The notes beneath the pieces were generated by a model. That model saw only the letters and a program-made list of their open reading frames with translations. It was not told where the DNA came from and made no database searches. This document shows, in pieces, positions 1 through 10,959 of a DNA stretch of 64,000 bases. Source of the stretch: Schistocerca nitens (lineage: Eukaryota > Arthropoda > Insecta > Orthoptera > Acrididae); assembly GCF_023898315.1 (NCBI RefSeq), contig NC_064619.1, positions 302,846,150 through 302,910,149 on the forward strand, in the 5' to 3' direction. The translations under genes were made by a program, and so were the position numbers. Positions within the stretch are counted from its first letter, which is position 1. Each line of letters starts with the position of its first letter.

Positions 1-129
1 CTCACGTCCCCACAGACAAACAGCCACAGCATATCAGTTGGATTGCTGTGTGGTAAGAGAGAAAATCCGAAATCAGATACTGGATTGTAATACCTAGGAT
101 CAGAACTATACTGAGATCACAATTTGACA

Positions 130-1034
130 ATATTGAAAAATAGGATGGAGTTGAAGGGAATCAACAGGAAGAACTGATACATAAGGAAGCGATATACTGA
201 ATCATTCAGGAACGATGATGTGCATTTGAAATTCTGTTAGGCTGTGGATGCTACTATAGTGAATAAAACCGTAGACAGTTCACCTGAAGAGGAGTGGACA
301 TCTCTGAAGAGGGATCTTAAAGACGCTGTAGAGACAAACATAGGTACAAGGACGATATCTGTGACAGAAGCTTCGGTAACAAGGAAATTCTTCAAATGAT
401 CGAACAAAGAAGGAAGTAGAAAATACTTAGAAAAAGACAGGAATGCAGCAATTTAAGTCACTTAGGAATGAAATAAAATAGAAATGCAGGGAACTTAGGT
501 CGAAATGTCTGTAGGAAATATGTCAAGGAATCAAGAAACAAATAGTCGTCTCAATGACAGACTGAGTATATAGAAGAGTCAATGCAACTGTCAGTGATAT
601 TAAACACAAAGGCTCCAAATGTTAAGAAACACCATTGTTGAACACAGAAGAGAGGGAGGATGCGGTAGATGGAAAGAATGTACTGAAGGCTTCTACCAGG
701 GGAAGAAAGTTTTAGCTATTGTGATAAAAGAAGAAATGTGAGTAAATTTGGAAGGCAGAGGAGATCCAGTAATAGAACCAGAGACTGAAGGAAGTTACGA
801 AGACTAACGACCGAATTAGACAGGAGTAATGGATAACATTCCACCGGATTTTCTGAAACAGTTGCGTGAAAGGCCGACCAAGAGGCTACTCAAATAAATG
901 TGTACAATTCGTGATGCTGGAGAGATAAGCTCAGGCGTTCTGGTAAAATATCTTCCACATATTTCCAAAGATAGCAAGAGCAGATAAAAGCTACAACTAT
1001 CACACATTCATTGTACTAACTTGTTCCTCCACCT
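130..1034 (+). pseudogene. Non-LTR retrotransposon RT relic, left half
   Basis: This is a degenerate plus-strand fragment of a non-LTR retrotransposon polymerase. Around 840-1034 a reading frame gives NIPPDF, then PKIARADKSYNYHTFIVL, which corresponds to the pre-RT/RT-1 stretch of LINE polymerases (normally IPK..RADKC.NYRTISL). Upstream, 290-800 reads like the endonuclease-RT linker but is full of stops and frameshifts. The fragment stops exactly where the Gypsy-1 LTR begins at 1035, and the frame resumes at 12,569 on the other side of that element. The clade is not determined. RT identity in the last 200 bases is fairly sure; before that it is inferred. Confidence 0.55.
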
Positions 1035-2753
1035 TGTAACACCCCACCCGTCACATAGCTGGTTTTGGCGTGTGTTCACCCCAACTAATTGACTAACACA
1101 TCAACAGAGAGTGCAAAACTGCCGCAATATCGGATAACGCAGAAAAGTAATATGGCCCTGTGACTCCTGATTGAACTGCGGTCTCAGTGTTGACATTAAT
1201 TAATTCAGAATTGATCACTTTTAATAAAAAAGGGGTGCACATTGATGTTATATTCAGCTATTGAACACCAGCTGCAAATTTTGAACATAAAATTAATTAA
1301 GAAAGTGAATTGGGATTTCAACTACTTGATTGAAAACAGATGCAGTCGATTAGCACAAATATATTTTAACTCCTGACCTTCAATCATCACATTACAAGAC
1401 TCTCCTATCAGGCAGTGGTAATAAATTGCGTTTGCGTAGAGTAAAGCGCAATAACTCAAAAGTAATTCCTATCGACTTACCCAGGCATAATGCAAAGTGC
1501 GAGAAGAATTCTACAATACACGGCCCATTAAACCCTTGTGGAAACTTTGCCGAAGTGATCCAACAAATTCACCAGTGGCCGGATCGGGCGCAATATCACC
1601 GAATACAGCGTGGCGGAGCGGCGTTTTTGTGTGGACGTCGGCCGACCTCATGGTGCTGCAAGGCTGCGCTCTTCTATTCACTCCTAGCTATCTCGCGCAG
1701 TACATAGCTGAACCAAAACTTTCTATCTCCAAGCTCAATTGTTCCATTTGCTAAGTCCTAAACTGCAGAGATGCTCACTCTTTCTCAGGCAAGCTGAGTA
1801 AAGAACGCCACGTCCGCACTCTAATCAAGCTGGGAACAGAAGACCTCTACGGAGACTTCTCCCAGTCCACTCTTCGCCTCGGTTTCCCCTCCAGCAAAAT
1901 CACTTACGCCAATTGCAGCGCAAGTCGCGTTAATTATGTGTCACTTCCCAGCGCCAAACAATGCCTGCTCTGGGAAGTGAACAAATTCCCACAAAATTTC
2001 CTTTCCTCTCAACTTCTGCTATTTGGCTCCTCCCAGGCCACCCATCAAGATTAGCGTCTGCACAATCACCAAGTTTTCCAGAATTCTGACTCCCAGGAGA
2101 GTACTTAAAATTCCTTGGTCCTACGTTCCCATCGGAGGCCGGCGTATTTCATTCTGTCGCTCTTCACCTGATTTGCTTCAGACTCTGTGGACTGTGAATT
2201 CAGCGTGAAGTTGCTATAGTCACGAACACGCATATTTTGACCTCTGTTGACTGCTCCACTGTAGCTTTGCGTGGCTTTCTCACATGTTTCACAGAAAACG
2301 GGACGACGGACAATTATCAACAGGTGTACAAGTTCTCCGTCTGTTTCCCGGTACACCAGCGTGGAGTCGGCGTCAACCACCCACTCACTGTCACTCATCT
2401 TAAGGCGGCTGGAGGCCGCGCACCATTACCGCTTTCTCAGAGCTTGAGCCAGCCTAAGCTGCCTAATGTCGCTTCCCTTAGCCGCTCCCCCAGCGGCCAC
2501 GGTCAATTCTGAGTACTTCCCTGGGGTAAACTAGCCTCCAGTAAATCGACGCATTTCCACAAAGTTTTCATGTCATGTGAATTACTTTAAAACCATCACC
2601 TGACATTAATTATTCAAATACATCTATACTATACCCTCTACAAGATGCATTGTGCCTTGTTAGTCATTTTTGTTCAGCCCTACTGTTCACTCAACGTGAG
2701 TTATGTGATCTTTAATGGCTTTGTGTAAGGGGCATAGTTCTTGCCATCTTACA
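1035..2753 (-). repeat. 3' LTR of Gypsy-1 (1719 bp)
   Basis: Direct repeat of 10960-12568, with TG...CA termini and short inverted ends TGTAA/TTACA. The first 70 aligned bases differ at about three positions, so the copies have clearly diverged. This copy has 110 extra bases (2401-2510, GC-rich) absent from the other LTR. Small ORFs inside it are shadows. On the element strand, a purine-rich GAAGAGAGCGG lies just upstream of the LTR at about 2757-2768 and may be the polypurine tract. Confidence 0.9.
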
Positions 2754-4945
2754 TAGCCGCTCTCTTCAAATCAGTTTTGTAGTGCAGGTGATGACTCCTA
2801 TGGTGTTACCACCTGTGGTACAAAATTAATATATCCATAACTGTTATTTTAATCCGTTTGCATGGTTAGTTACAGGCGATTGATCACCACTGCCTCCTCT
2901 CTGATGCGAACTCTCACTCATTCCTATGGTACCTGCCTTCAATGACTGGATTTACTGTTAAAGACGTGGTCATTATTTAGTGTAATTTTACTTTAATCTC
3001 TGCCGATTCCTGAGACAATTATTGGTCAGAGTACTCAAAAGAAAACTACAATTATATTACAAGGACACACGTAGCAAAGGGCAAATACATATAAGCACCT
3101 ATGTGCTTGTCATTTGAATAGCAAGTTCCGCAATTACAACTTAAGGTCCATTCACTTTCAGTTATCCATCCCTACTCGACTTAAATTACTAAAAACATAC
3201 ATGAACAATATTCGTGTAACATTTTGTGAAGTTGATAGTGGTTGCTCTCATTCAATTATATGTGAACGCCTGTTTTTTGTGTCTATCTCTGGACGTTTAT
3301 ATTGTGCATGGTGTAAGTGTCATCTTTACACAATTCAACAAGGTCTGGCCCAGTCCAGTGTCTGGATTGTGTACACACATGTACTTATATATATAAAACA
3401 CACATGTACTTATATATATATCAGTAAAACACAAGCAAAATGACAAGATTAATTGCGTATTGAGCAACCACTGTTGTGTATTTGTAACAAGGTATAAATA
3501 TGAAATCTTATTCTAACACAGACGGACGTAGCATGACAAATATATGACGCTTTAACAAATGGCACATTTATAAAATCATAACCTTCTTATGACATAATTC
3601 ATAAAGAGAACAAATGAGTACGTTCGTTGAGGTGCATGTTATTCATTTGAATCCACACTGACACACTCACACACACGGCACAAGTTTCTTGCAGGAACGG
3701 AAGTGACATTAGTTCTGACTAGCAAGTTGAGGGATGGCCAACGGCTGAGAAGAGATCAACGTCGATTGCGGAGATGACGCCACAGGCGCCCGCATCTTCT
3801 TGAGGCAGGATGACTCTCACCTAAGAGCTCATTGTTGACATCTTGTCCTACAGGCGCAAGACCCCATCGGTGCATCTATGATCGGTGACCTCTCGCGGCT
3901 CAGCCACAGGTCATTGCTCCTTCTATAGACGTTTTAGGACAAGGGAGGGACCGTGATAAGACGAGAGCCTATTTTTTGCTCAGGCCCTCAAAGTTGGTGT
4001 CAGTAGGCACAAAAGGTCAGCTGGGCTGTCGCTCCACCTGACGTGGCGACCAACAAATATAGAAACCTTCTTGGACCTCTTCATTGCTGCCCCCGATCCG
4101 CACTGTGTCCAGAGACCAGGACCGACCTCTTTGTTGTACACAGAGATGCTGGATCTCACCTCTCCTTGGCTGCTGAGTTGGCCACCGGCCCGTCGATTCA
4201 GGGCGTGGTGTGCATGCCATCACCATCGTCAGCTGTGTGCTCCCCTCATTGCTGTTTTCCTCGTTCCTTGTGAGCTCGTGTGTGGTGTGCCAGGTGTCGT
4301 AGCTTCAACTCCCTCTCGCTCAGTTACGCCACCTTAACAAACTAAGATAACTAATTTTAGTACATGGAAAGTGCTGATGTTTAACCATCAGTACCATACT
4401 TTTTTTTAAAGACAATGACATTGTCTCATTACAAAAGGAATGATTTTCTTGTTTGTAAATAAACTTCAGGATCAATTAAAATTGAAATGTAACAGAACTT
4501 TTTTTTATACATAAACATAAAAATTGTATAAGACAACTTGCTTCACAGTCATTCACACACACACAATCAAGGGATAGGGAATCAAGATTATCTGGACAGG
4601 ATCCCATCACCATTTCTAACTACCAATTCCTACGACTAACACTGTGTTGGCCAACCTGACTACATATTTACTATTTACTACTTTTTATCTCTAATCTTGT
4701 TTTTTCTTCTGAGTTCCCTATGTGGCAGACGTCCCTCTTATGGTGCCTGCGAACATGTATAAAACACAACAAACTTAGACATGGGTCAGTCGTACCAAGA
4801 TTTTTGTTAGAAGTTTGGATAGCGTCCTTTATCGTGTTCTGTTGCCACACTTCTTCTCTCCTCTATTTTCTTCCCGTTTTCTCCTTTTGTCACGAATGGT
4901 TTTATAAGGCCTATTTATTACAATTCCATGTACAAAGTCTGCAGT
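2754..4945 (-). other. Gypsy-1 region between integrase and 3' LTR, no gene recognised
   Basis: About 2.2 kb follows the integrase stop on the element strand. An env gene could sit here in some Gypsy elements, but I see no long minus-strand ORF, signal peptide or membrane segments. The piece 3640-4330 is richer in GC than its AT-rich flanks and could be an old insertion of an unrecognised repeat. A short direct repeat of 'acacatgtacttatatatat' type occurs at 3376-3420. Confidence 0.4.
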
Positions 4946-4948
4946 TAA

Positions 4949-7900
4949 TCATTCTACAAATGCCTTTACATGTGCTGTCGGATGTACTCCCAGTGATTTT
5001 CCTGTTTGTATGGATTCTACTTCCAATGCGTTGGCATGCGCTATTCTCTGCACGCGCACAGGGCCACTATACGCGGCGAAGAATTTGTGGCACAACTTCC
5101 TTTGCTTGTTTGACAGCCGGTGTGTCTTAATGAGTACCTTTTCCCCAACCACAAATTGTCGTACTCGCGCTCTTTTATCCGCTCGTGCTTTGCGCTTCTC
5201 GCCTGCACGTCGGATATTTTTTTTTGTAGGGCTTCCTCCACGACGGTCCCATGTCGCTGACGTGTTCTTGGAGGAAACTCCACTAACTGACGGAGCCTGT
5301 CCGGCGGGTCCCGGTTGTTTAGTACCGTAATTGGAGCTAACAGTGTGGTGCTGTGGGGTATCTCATTAATTACTTCCTGGAAATCTTTGATGAAGATGGC
5401 CCACGTGGCGTGCTTCTTACTGTAGTACAATCTGCAAAGGTTTCGTAAATCCTTCATTGTTCCTTCAGAGGGATTAGAACTGGGGTGGAAGCGGGATATG
5501 AAAACTGGTTTAATTCCATGACTTTCAAGTGTTCTCTTCCATACCTCCGACCTGTGCTGTGACCCATTGTCTGACAAAATATACTCTACTGGCCCTACCT
5601 GTGCCAGGAAATCTTTACGTAGCGCCCTGCTCACCGTTGTCCCGGTTGCTCTTTTCAATGGTGTCAGGGTGACGTACTTAGACGTTAATTCTAAGACCAC
5701 CATGATGTGTCTATAACCCCTTTGTGTGGTTGGTAACGGACCCATCAAGTCCGTCGCCGCTGTTTGTCTTAATTTCTCCGGAATAATGGGGTACAGCGGC
5801 GGCTGCATGGCTACAGTACTTGTTTTCGCCATCTGACACTTCTTACATTCCGCGAGAACTTTGCGTATTCATCTCTCCATGTTTTTGAAGTGACAGACGC
5901 TTTTTAGTTTCAAGAAGCACTTCCAGGGTCCGAAGTGAGCATAACTGAGATGTATATACCAGATGAGCTTGTTTATTACTTCCTCTGGCACACACACAAC
6001 CCACAACGTCTCACCCGGCTTTCTTCTGTAAAACAGGAGCCCCTTTCTTAACAGATAATGCTGCCTAAGTCTGGCTTGCGTTCTATCTTTCCACTTTTCT
6101 TTTATTCCTCTCAGCACAGGATCTTTTTCTCGCCCAATATCACGCACTGTCACTGTGATATAATTTTCAAATGCCACTTTTCTTCAGCCTGATAATCGCT
6201 TATCCCCAGAGGGGAACGGGATAGTGCATCCGCTATTACATTTGCGGGGCCCGGCACGTAGACTATTGTGAAATTGAATTCCTAGAGGACAGCAATCCAT
6301 CTCGCAAGCCCCCCATGCGTTAATTTGGCCGTAAGTAAGAACTCCAGAGCTCTATGATCGGTATAGACATGTGTCTTACGTCCGAATAAAAAGTACTTGA
6401 ACTTCTGGAACACCCACACTATCGCGAGGGCCTCCAGTTCGGTTACTGAGTAGTTCCTTTCGCTTTTACTCAGCACCCGACTCCCGAACGCGATCGTTTT
6501 GTGTATCTTTACTCCATCTTCTTCATATTCTTGGAAGACCATTACGCCTAGACCGGTTTTCGCGCTACCCGTGGCCATACAGAAGTCATGCGCCAGATCA
6601 GGATGTGACAGAATCGGAGCCTTTACCAGAGCTGATTTTAGCATACTGAATTCGCTTTCTGCATCATTGTCCCATACCCACGCCACATTCTTTCTGGTTA
6701 ATTGACACAGTCGTGGTGTCGCCAATGCCTCTATATATATGAATTTTTTGTAAAAATTCACTACACCGAGAAAGCCTCTCAGCTGTTTCCTTGTGGTAGG
6801 CGTTGCAAATTCTGCGATTGCCCTCATCTGCTCTGGGTCTGGCATAATTCCTTTCCCTGAGATGACACGACCCAAAAAATGTACTTGTCTTCCTCCAAAA
6901 CAAGACTTTTTTTATATTTACCGTCACCCCATGTTTCCTTAATTTGGAGATCACTTCTCCTAGAAGAATGTTGTGAGATTCCCATGTCTTTTCCGCAATG
7001 AGGATATCATCAACGTAACATGTTATTCTCTCCCTTAACCCCTCATCCAAAATTGTTCCTAATCCTCTTATAAATGCTGCAGACGAAATATTCAGGCCAA
7101 AGGGGAGTCTCTTAAATTGATAGCATCTACCAAATGCGATGAACGCCGAGTGTCTTCTACATTCTGGATCCAACTCGATTTGGCAGAAGCTGGATTTCAA
7201 ATCCAGAGAGGAAAACACCGAAACTCCATGGAATTTCTGCAGCAACTCATCGAGCCTCTCGGGTCTGTCGGTTTCCGGAACTATGATCGTATTGACCTGC
7301 CGGGAATCTAACACAAGTCGAATTTCCCCATTCCTTTTGTCTACGATCCTGAGGGGGCTGTTGTATTGTGACTTTGCTGGCTCTATCACATCCTTCCTCT
7401 GCATCCGCTGGAGTTCGATAAAAACACGATCTCGGTACGACCACGGAATCGGGTACGACGGTACTCGAAACGGTTTGTGCCTCTTTACGTCAAATTTATA
7501 TTGAGAGCCCTTTATGGAGCCCGTCTTGGGGAGAAAAACTTCAATATTCCTTGTTAGCACATTGTTTAACCCTTCTTTGTCTGCGTCTCTTATGACCTTT
7601 ATGCCCTGCAATTTCTCGCTTATTTCCTTACGTATTTCTACTAGCTGTGCTTGTTTCGAAGTACTATCTCGATTGTCCTGTGCGCCGTCGGCTTCACCTG
7701 TTGACTCCTCCTGGTTTGGAAACTGTAGTCCGAGACAGCTCTTTTGTACCTGCCCTGGGATTGCCTGTTCATCGAAACGAAGATGGATTTTGTCACCCTC
7801 TCCTAATGTGACTTCTCCTCGACTCAAATCGATTATGGCTTTGTTCGTTGATAGGAAATCCATACCAATGATAATATCGGTGGACAGTTTAGGAATGACA

Positions 7901-8277
7901 AAAAGATTAGCAGTCAACTGATGTCCCTGACATTCGAATTCTAAACGTGTCTGTTGAGATATTTCTATACTCTTTCCAAGTAATGCACCCCTGACCTTCG
8001 TATTTTGTATGGCAGGAGTCGGTGAGTTCAGCACATTCTTACATGTCTTAAATACCTCTTCTGAGATCACTGAAAGCTGGCTTCCACTATCAATTATAGC
8101 GGCCACCGTTAAGTCACCTATTTTGATTTTGACTACTGGGTATATTTCTTTATTTTGTTGCCCTTCCTTTTCTTCGAGGAATAACTCGGTGACATCCTCG
8201 TATTCGATAATGTTTATGTTACTGACTAGTTCCGAGGTTACGGACGTTTTGCAACTCCTGTCCGCGCTCTGGTCTAG
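4949..8277 (-). pseudogene. Gypsy-1 pol polyprotein (protease, RT, RNase H, integrase), broken
   Basis: The polymerase polyprotein copies element RNA to DNA and integrates it. Reading right to left: retropepsin with AAIIDSGSQLSVIS (near 8100-8065); RT with LPFGLNISSAAF and CYVDDILIAE (the YVDD catalytic box, near 7010); RNase H with TDHRALEFLL (about 6320-6360); an HHCC-type zinc finger split over 5950-5840; then an integrase core with ATDLMGPLP, ILSDNGSQH and NPSEG supplying the three acidic residues; and a C-terminal GPVRV-type segment to 4949. Lesions: a frameshift in a T-run near 6906-6913 after the RT, a TAG at 6282-6284 after RNase H, another shift before 6177, a TGA-type stop near 5869, and a shift near 5100. 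The first part is in the same frame as gag, separated by one TGA. Confidence 0.88.
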
Positions 8278-8280
8278 TCA
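8274..8280 (-). promoter_or_regulatory. Gag-pol stop in readthrough context (TGACTAG)
   Basis: On the element strand the Gag tail ends GQDYE and is followed by TGA CTA G, after which the same frame stays open through LDQSADRSCK into the protease. UGA followed by CUAG is the best documented leaky-stop context in metazoan and viral mRNAs. That this stop is read through is inferred; other Gypsy families use frameshifts here. Confidence 0.6.
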
Positions 8281-10317
8281 TTCGTAATCCTGCCCTTTAA
8301 GATGGGATGGACCAGGCTTCGGAGGGCGGACTTCGACCTCTTCCTGGTTGTTATTTTGGTAACCATAATTCCTGTTCCTTCCCGATTGCTGATTACCGCC
8401 CCAGGTCCTTTGTGATTTATTATGTTGCACCGGAGAGTCTCGCTCTCCTTCCGTGTACCTTCTTTTCGAGTTGTCATTACTCTTATTTTGATTGTGGCCG
8501 TTGTAGTTCGGTGCTGGCCTACTATCCCACTGGGATCCATTATTGCGACGGTTGTTATTTTGTTCACGCTGTCGGCGTTTCTCCCGCGCCTGTTCTTCTT
8601 GAAATGCGAATTACAGTTCACGCAAAATGCCCTTAAATGCCTCAGTATCGCTACCACAACAACCGGCAAGTGATTGTTGATAGGAGATGGGAAGTTTCAT
8701 GCAGCATAATCTGACGATTTCCGCACCACTACATGGGTTGTCTAGGTACTGGTTTCTTTTTGCCATATTTTCATAAAATTTGAGCGGACTCCGGTACCCT
8801 GCCCCTTCCATATCTCTGGACATCATAATTCCTTGTTTGATCCTTTCTTGGGTTTCTTTAGACCAATACTTGCCCAAGAAGGCATTTTTGAATTCTTCGC
8901 ACGAGACGCTCGTCTTCGCTACATGTCTCATGTAGTCAGCGGTCGCGCCCTCCATATGGGAGCACACAAAATCCAGCTGGTACATCAGTGGCCAGTGTGG
9001 GGGCAAAGATAACTCGAATTGTCCCATAAAAGTTTTTGGATGCAAGCTATTACCTTCGTCCTTGTAGTGATGGAACTTTCGGACTGATACAAAATGCTTG
9101 TAGTCAAACCGGTCATCATTCCATTTATCATTTCGACCGTCCTTATGATTCGTATGAACTTCGCGACGTGGACTTGTTCGTTCCGATACGATATCGTCAT
9201 CTCTCTCCCTCTGTATGTTCGACAGTTGTTCGGTACATCTAATCAGCCGACAGCAATTGTGCTCACTGGACTGCTGCGCGCTGTCCCTGTTTACCTCGTT
9301 CGTTGCCTCAGAGCTGTGAATGAAGGCGTGGCTCCCGTTGCTTATAGTGTCAACTTTGTCACACAGTGAAGCGGTTATCTGTGTTCCCGCAAGTGACGAT
9401 TCAGTCGACGCAGTAATTACACCGTTCTCCTTCCCTGATGTCTCTGTAATGAGACGTTTTACCACGTCCTCTAAATTTATTTTTAATATCGCCACCTCCT
9501 CTTTCAACATCTCGTTAGGCCCTATGTCCGGTTGCTCTTGTTGCTTTTCTTCGATACGTTTTATCCGCCTTTGTAGCTTTGATAACATGACCTTTCCTAC
9601 TTTTGCCTTGCTTTTGCGTGGAGTCTCGAGTTTCTCTCGCTATTTTCCTTGCACCTTTCGCAATTAATTTGGCTTCAATTGCCGTTCGTTTGATAATGGC
9701 AATCTCTTTCTCTATTTTGACGCCGAGATTCTTTACCTCCTCTTTTACTTCCCTATGGACTTCTGTGATCCTATAGTTCAGCTCCGAATTCGCCTTTTTA
9801 ATTTCGGCATTAAGGTTGGCGCTCTGCTCTAAGTTCACCGTTTGCATCTGTTGCAACAGGTCCGTAATGTTTTTGAGAGTAGCCGCATTTTGATCCTCGT
9901 CCTTTTGTGGTTGAAAATGCGACTCTTCTCCTCTGTTCTGAGGAAACCTTCGATATCTAGACAAGTACCGTCTCCGCGCCCCCGTCGGATCACTTGTGAA
10001 TGAATCGTTTGATAATCGTCGGACACCGTTTTCTTCCAACACACTCTGGCTTCTTAGGCTGGATCTTCCATACTTATGGATTAATCCTGTACTCACTGCG
10101 TCCCAAGAGCCCTCAGTATCACTGCCTGAATCAACGTCCTTGCTATTCAGCGGACTAAACCAGTCGTGAGACGCAGTTTCAGGAAGTTGCAACTCGCATT
10201 CGTCACGCTGCATTCGTCACACTCATCGGTAGAAGTTTCCCTACTATCACCCATGTTCTCCCTAGTAACAGTCTGATTACATTCTGCCGTTGTCTTGGCT
10301 TTTCCCCTGGTTATCAT
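8278..10317 (-). pseudogene. Gypsy-1 gag, broken
   Basis: Structural polyprotein of the retrotransposon particle. I place the start at the ATG 10315-10317 (MITRGKAKTT), the first Met leading into the acidic N-terminal segment. The frame shifts near 10150-10210 and near 9590, and CAA-like Gln is replaced by TAA at 8611-8613. From 9588 to the TGA at 8278-8280 the frame is the same as pol. The middle has predicted coiled coil (about 9850-9500). A capsid-like core follows (KHFVSVRKFHHY, LGKYWSKETQERI, about 9080-8690), with a C-terminal tail rich in Asn, Gln and Arg and no CCHC zinc knuckle. The LGKYWS core motif recurs in Gypsy-2 Gag at about 24,950. Identification rests on position before protease and this shared core. 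Confidence 0.8.
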
Positions 10318-10461
10318 TTGCACTTTTATGTTACACGAAAACTCAAAACCCAAGTACCCCTTACACTCAATTATTCGATAACGCATAACATATATCAAGA
10401 CACAAATTGATACACTGGGTGTGAGCAGTGACCCGACAAATAGTTCATGAAGCATTCCCCC

Positions 10462-10835
10462 AAAAGGGCTAGTACCAATGATTGTGTTCTGTGTGCTCAG
10501 CATCGGCTGATTACGGCAGTGTGCTCCAACAAATCACAAATTTAATGCATAGGCACCTATAAATGTCAATTTGAAAGGACAGCACATGAAGAAGACAATG
10601 TAACTTATTGTAACTAATGCTACCCATTTTTCAATTAGCAATGACTAACCAAGGCAAAAAGGCTAGTACCAATGATTGTGTTCAGTGTGCTCAGCATCGG
10701 CTGATTACGGCACTGCAGAAGGTAAGTACTCCAACAAATCACAAATACAATGCGCAGGCACCTATAAATGTCAGTTTGAAAGGACAGCACATGAAGAAGA
10801 CAGTGTAACTTATTCTAACTAATGCTACCAGTTTC
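10462..10835. repeat. Tandem direct duplication in the Gypsy-1 leader
   Basis: The string ggctagtaccaatgattgtg occurs at 10467 and again at 10661, a period of 194 bp. The similarity continues through 'cagcatcggctgattacgg', 'ccaacaaatcacaaat', 'gcacctataaatgtca' and 'aaggacagcacatgaagaag' in both units. It lies between the primer-binding site and the gag start, in the element's untranslated leader. Confidence 0.85.
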
Positions 10836-10939
10836 TTCTTCTTTTTCTTTTTTTTTCAATTGAAAATGGCTATGCAATGATGACGTGGAAAAATTTCCTT
10901 TTTCAAGACTACTTCCTAGCAAATGTCGAAGTATCGTAT
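10836..10939 (-). other. Gypsy-1 leader next to the primer-binding site
   Basis: Pyrimidine-rich plus-strand run (ttcttcttctttttctttttttttc, so purine-rich on the element strand), then low-complexity sequence up to the primer-binding site. No ORF. Confidence 0.4.
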
Positions 10940-10957
10940 CCTGGCATGAGTCAGCCA
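10940..10957 (-). other. Primer-binding site of Gypsy-1
   Basis: Plus-strand CCTGGCATGAGTCAGCCA ends in CCA two bases before the LTR (10960), as expected for the copy of a tRNA 3' end. On the element strand it begins TGG. I do not recognise which tRNA it matches; the acceptor stem should be compared with the insect's tRNA set. Confidence 0.6.
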
Positions 10958-10959
10958 TA

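Noticed and set aside
2754..4945. Envelope gene of Gypsy-1
   Set aside because: No minus-strand ORF of adequate length, no signal peptide or membrane segment.
7514..7921. Plus-strand ORF of 135 codons
   Set aside because: Antisense shadow of the Gypsy-1 protease/pre-RT region, which has clear motifs on the minus strand.
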